From: an uncultured Clostridium sp. | GTDB taxonomy: Bacteria; Bacillota; Clostridia; TANB77; CAG-508 | Reading direction: 5' to 3' | Assembly: GCA_945874585.1 (NCBI GenBank) | Contig: CAMCHB010000051.1 | Span: 1 to 7,381 of the forward strand | DNA: 7,381 nucleotides | Shown: piece after piece, positions 4,955-7,381 of the stretch | How the letters are laid out: each line of letters opens with the position of its first letter | How positions within the stretch are numbered: the stretch's first letter is position 1 | Notes under the pieces: model-generated | What the model saw: only the letters and a program-made list of their open reading frames with translations | What the model was told of the DNA's origin: nothing | The model's database searches: none | Position numbers and translations under genes: made by a program

Positions 4955-5284
4955 TTACTCCTCCTGTATCTTCTTTTCTTGTATTGAGCCATTTATTATA
5001 ATAATTCGGTCACTGGATGCATTCCGCACACAGATATAGTAATTTCCTTCGTCTTCAAACATAAACTGTATATTGTTACTTATACTGTTTGTTACTTGGC
5101 ACCATTTTACTTTACCGTCACGTATATACCCCACTTCCAAGGTTCCTGCCTTGTCCAAGTCGGTCTCTTCCACTCTCTCTTGCTGAAAATTAAGTTGTAA
5201 TGCCGTATCAACACCTACATACTGCAAATTCCGTTTAAGCGTAATTTGCACCGGAGTATAAGCCAGATCAGCCGGCACCCACAA
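4955..5284 (-). CDS. Probable 5'-truncated paralogue of the downstream secreted protein
   Basis: 109 codons from a TTG with no ribosome binding site. The frame is open further, to a TGA at 5335-5333 inside the lanM terminator, with no ATG or GTG start. There is no signal peptide or anchor. The C-terminal 60 residues (TLEVGYIRDGKVKW ... DEGNYYICVRNASSDRII) align well with the end of the following secreted protein, so this is the same beta-rich domain. The N-terminal part (VPADLAYTPVQITLKRN) resembles interior sequence of a longer protein. The original gene probably encoded a larger membrane or secreted protein with this as its C-terminal domain; a BlaR1/M56-type receptor is one guess with no direct support. 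It ends 7 bases before the next gene and supplies its ribosome binding site, a sign of old operon coupling. It may now be untranslated. Confidence 0.55.
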   Translation of the reverse strand: MWVPADLAYTPVQITLKRNLQYVGVDTALQLNFQQERVEETDLDKAGTLEVGYIRDGKVKWCQVTNSISNNIQFMFEDEGNYYICVRNASSDRIIIINGSIQEKKIQEE

Positions 5285-5322
5285 ATAATCATAAAAATTA
5301 CTGCAATCTTTTTTAAAGTAAA

Positions 5323-5354
5323 AGCAGTAAAATCAATCAACTGATTTTACTGCT
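5323..5354 (-). terminator. Intrinsic terminator of lanM
   Basis: Positions 5323-5335 pair perfectly with 5342-5354: a 13-bp stem with a 6-base loop. On the minus strand it is followed by UUUUACUUU, giving a credible intrinsic terminator 86 bases after the lanM stop. In plus-strand RNA the stem is followed by UCUCUCU, which is less convincing. It is the last element of the lanthipeptide segment before the truncated gene begins. Confidence 0.85.
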
Positions 5355-5439
5355 CTCTCTTAATACTTTATGAATAATCTTTCTAAGTATTACTTAGTTT
5401 AAAAGAAATTATTATTAGTCACTATTTCTCAAAAAGCAT

Positions 5440-7381
5440 TTATTCCAATGCCAAAATACAAGGCAACTCTTTGTTTACATGTCTCAACAGTGAATATCCA
5501 ATACCAGTAATTCCAAGCATAAATCCCAGGTGTTCATAATTTGGAAGCAAACCACAATCCCAATAACTTGCCGAATCTTCTATCGCCTTTTGTAATGCAC
5601 ACTCTATTTGCCTTTCCAATTCATGATCACTTGCGAATCTAGCATATTCATAAAGAATTTCCAAATTCCCAATATTTCCATGGCATAAGCATTGATTCTT
5701 TTTTCCTCCATATTTAATTAAAGAACTATATGCTTTTTCTATATCTTCCTTAATAATAGAGTTCATTTCTTTAGGAACCATATGACTCATTTTTATTCTA
5801 GCCAACAATATCCCACCAGAACCATGACACCACGTTGCTGGATTTCTTCCATCTTCTTCTCCTGTAGTTCCTCGAAAAAGACGTCGATCTGCCCAATTGC
5901 CAATTTTTTCACTATACAAACTATCCTCTTCGTACAACGCATATTTAGCTGCCTTTAGATACTTCTCTTTTTTAGTAAATACTCCTAATTTTAATAAAGC
6001 CAAGGCTATTCCACTTGCTCCATGCGAAAGACCCGCTAGTATGAATGGTTGTCCAGGAATTCCCCACCCTATTCCTATGTTACCTTTTTGTGCTGCTGCC
6101 AATAACTTTTCTCCCGCATTTTCAGCAATTTCTAAATATAAAGATTTATTTGTGAACTGATACATTTTCAACAAAGTTATAATTGTTCCTGCCAAACCAG
6201 ATACAACATCATTATCCATTGAATTATCCTCGTCACTTGTAATCTGGTTCTCTATAACTTTAAAAAGCTTTTCTGCTCTATTTATGTAGTCTTCATCTGA
6301 AGTTATTTGAAATAATATAAGAAAAACATTTAATAAAGAACATTCTCCACTAAAATACCCACCTCCACTATCATTACCAACCACAGAATCGTATTCCAAA
6401 ATAGATTTCATATACTCATCTAAAGAATTATCTACCGCATTACAGATATCATGGCATCCACTATCACTATATGTTTCACAAAAAGCATGTAAGAAAATGG
6501 CTATTCCCCCAATGCCATTATATAAGTCATAATTTAACGGAACAACATTCCATTTAATCTCCTCAATCCCCATCAAAGATACACCTATCCAACCAACTTT
6601 ACTCTTGTTAGAATTATATATAGCATTCTCTTCTAATTTTTTTACAATGTTCTTACACTGTTGGAATATACTTCTTTCTTTTAAATATATCTGCGTATCT
6701 TTTCCTAGTAACTGTATTATCTTTTGGTTTTTTTCTTCTTTTGCCTTTGCTTCTCCTATGTCTTCTGTTGAGGCCACTGCCAAAACAATGTATAATTTTT
6801 GTTGTAACAAATCATGGCTATCCATGCTTTCCAATTTTTCCTCTACCAATTCTATTGAACTCTTTTCAAAATATCCCTTTATACAATTACCGTAACCAGA
6901 AAATAAATCTTTTCCACTTGAATCATAACTAAACATTGGAATATCATTATAAAGCATTTGCAATATTTCTTCTTCAATGGCCATACGTTCTGTTACACTA
7001 CTAACGTTTCTATTCTTATATAATGTCATCAATATCATTTGTCTATAAGCACAATCTCCAAGAAAATCTGGATGTTTTGATGTTGTAAGAAGCATCCCAT
7101 ATGTCTGTGTATCTCTTCGTAAATGTCTTAAACGTAAATTTTTAAATATATTATATTTTTCCCTAATTAACTCCTTATTTTCTAGTACAAATCTGTAGGT
7201 TTGTTCAAATCCCTCCAGAATATACTCAACATAATATATAGGCCGCTTCACATCCATTTTCAGCAGAGGTAAATTCTGTTTCTTTACTTCTTTAGGATAA
7301 TCATAAACACACCTCATATCTGATCGTTTAGCGTTAATAAGAATCGGAACTTTACAAGGATATTCTTTCCCCACATCATTA
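5440..7381 (-). CDS. lanM: Class II lanthipeptide synthetase LanM (5'-partial, C-terminal about 646 residues)
   Basis: Bifunctional enzyme that dehydrates Ser/Thr in a precursor peptide, then adds Cys thiols to form lanthionine rings; cytoplasmic. The frame is open through the right edge (Asn-Asp before the GTG at 7374), so that GTG is not the start. About 350-400 N-terminal residues, including the kinase-like dehydratase core, lie outside. Numbering from 7374: about 1-240 is the end of the dehydratase domain, recognisable by PIYYVEYILEGFEQTYRFVL and LYNDIPMFSYD. The LanC-like cyclase begins near 280 with the NGIGGIAIFL glycine repeat. Active-site His451 is in GLSHGASGIAL. Zinc ligands are Cys516 (NPATWCHGSGG) and Cys564-His565 (CLCHGNIGN). 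The last helix pair has ITGIGYSLLRH. All cyclase zinc and histidine residues are intact. The gene is AT-richer than the toxin-antitoxin module. No precursor or transporter gene is in the window, and a terminator follows. Confidence 0.96.
   Translation of the reverse strand, partial: NDVGKEYPCKVPILINAKRSDMRCVYDYPKEVKKQNLPLLKMDVKRPIYYVEYILEGFEQTYRFVLENKELIREKYNIFKNLRLRHLRRDTQTYGMLLTTSKHPDFLGDCAYRQMILMTLYKNRNVSSVTERMAIEEEILQMLYNDIPMFSYDSSGKDLFSGYGNCIKGYFEKSSIELVEEKLESMDSHDLLQQKLYIVLAVASTEDIGEAKAKEEKNQKIIQLLGKDTQIYLKERSIFQQCKNIVKKLEENAIYNSNKSKVGWIGVSLMGIEEIKWNVVPLNYDLYNGIGGIAIFLHAFCETYSDSGCHDICNAVDNSLDEYMKSILEYDSVVGNDSGGGYFSGECSLLNVFLILFQITSDEDYINRAEKLFKVIENQITSDEDNSMDNDVVSGLAGTIITLLKMYQFTNKSLYLEIAENAGEKLLAAAQKGNIGIGWGIPGQPFILAGLSHGASGIALALLKLGVFTKKEKYLKAAKYALYEEDSLYSEKIGNWADRRLFRGTTGEEDGRNPATWCHGSGGILLARIKMSHMVPKEMNSIIKEDIEKAYSSLIKYGGKKNQCLCHGNIGNLEILYEYARFASDHELERQIECALQKAIEDSASYWDCGLLPNYEHLGFMLGITGIGYSLLRHVNKELPCILALE

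Overview
The window looks like a stretch of a low-GC, Gram-positive gut Firmicute, most likely a Clostridia/Lachnospiraceae member. This rests on AT-rich coding, strong GGAGG-type ribosome binding sites, TTG starts, hairpin-plus-U-tract terminators, a class II lanthipeptide synthetase, a short type I signal peptidase and a Phd/PIN toxin-antitoxin pair. Every gene I can support is on the minus strand, so biological order runs from high to low coordinates. It reads as an accessory region built of small independent modules separated by hairpins, with several decayed fragments between them.

From the right edge leftwards: (1) 7381-5440 holds the C-terminal two thirds or so of a LanM lanthipeptide synthetase (end of the dehydratase domain plus the whole LanC-like cyclase). 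Its 5' end lies outside the window. It ends at an intrinsic terminator (5354-5323). (2) 5284-3490 is an apparent operon: a small protein fragment with no proper start, sitting directly against the lanM terminator; a secreted 150-residue paralogue of that fragment (4947-4495); and a membrane-anchored alpha/beta hydrolase (4461-3490). (3) 3489-3149 is non-coding with one hairpin. (4) 3148-2043 holds a small XRE regulator, a terminator in the gap, and a 245-residue protein I do not recognise, closed by a 15-bp stem. (5) 1865-1425 is a signal peptidase I gene whose first codons overlap, in another frame, what looks like the last piece of a broken ABC-transporter ATPase. (6) 1404-948 contains a 23-bp-stem palindrome, the tail of a truncated XRE regulator and a frameshifted small reading frame. 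(7) 830-143 is an intact Phd-type antitoxin / PIN toxin operon with a near-consensus promoter, followed by a probable bidirectional terminator (9-52).

Functionally, the LanM enzyme would dehydrate and cyclise a lanthipeptide precursor encoded outside the window. I found no credible precursor, transporter or immunity gene here. The hydrolase and the secreted paralogue pair look like one cell-surface unit of unknown purpose. The truncated gene beside the lanM terminator, the ABC and XRE remnants and the palindrome suggest repeated insertion and deletion, with the lanthipeptide cluster probably a later arrival. The most unusual items are the paralogue pair with the hydrolase, the lanM/truncated-gene junction, and the palindrome from which the XRE remnant now takes its start codon.
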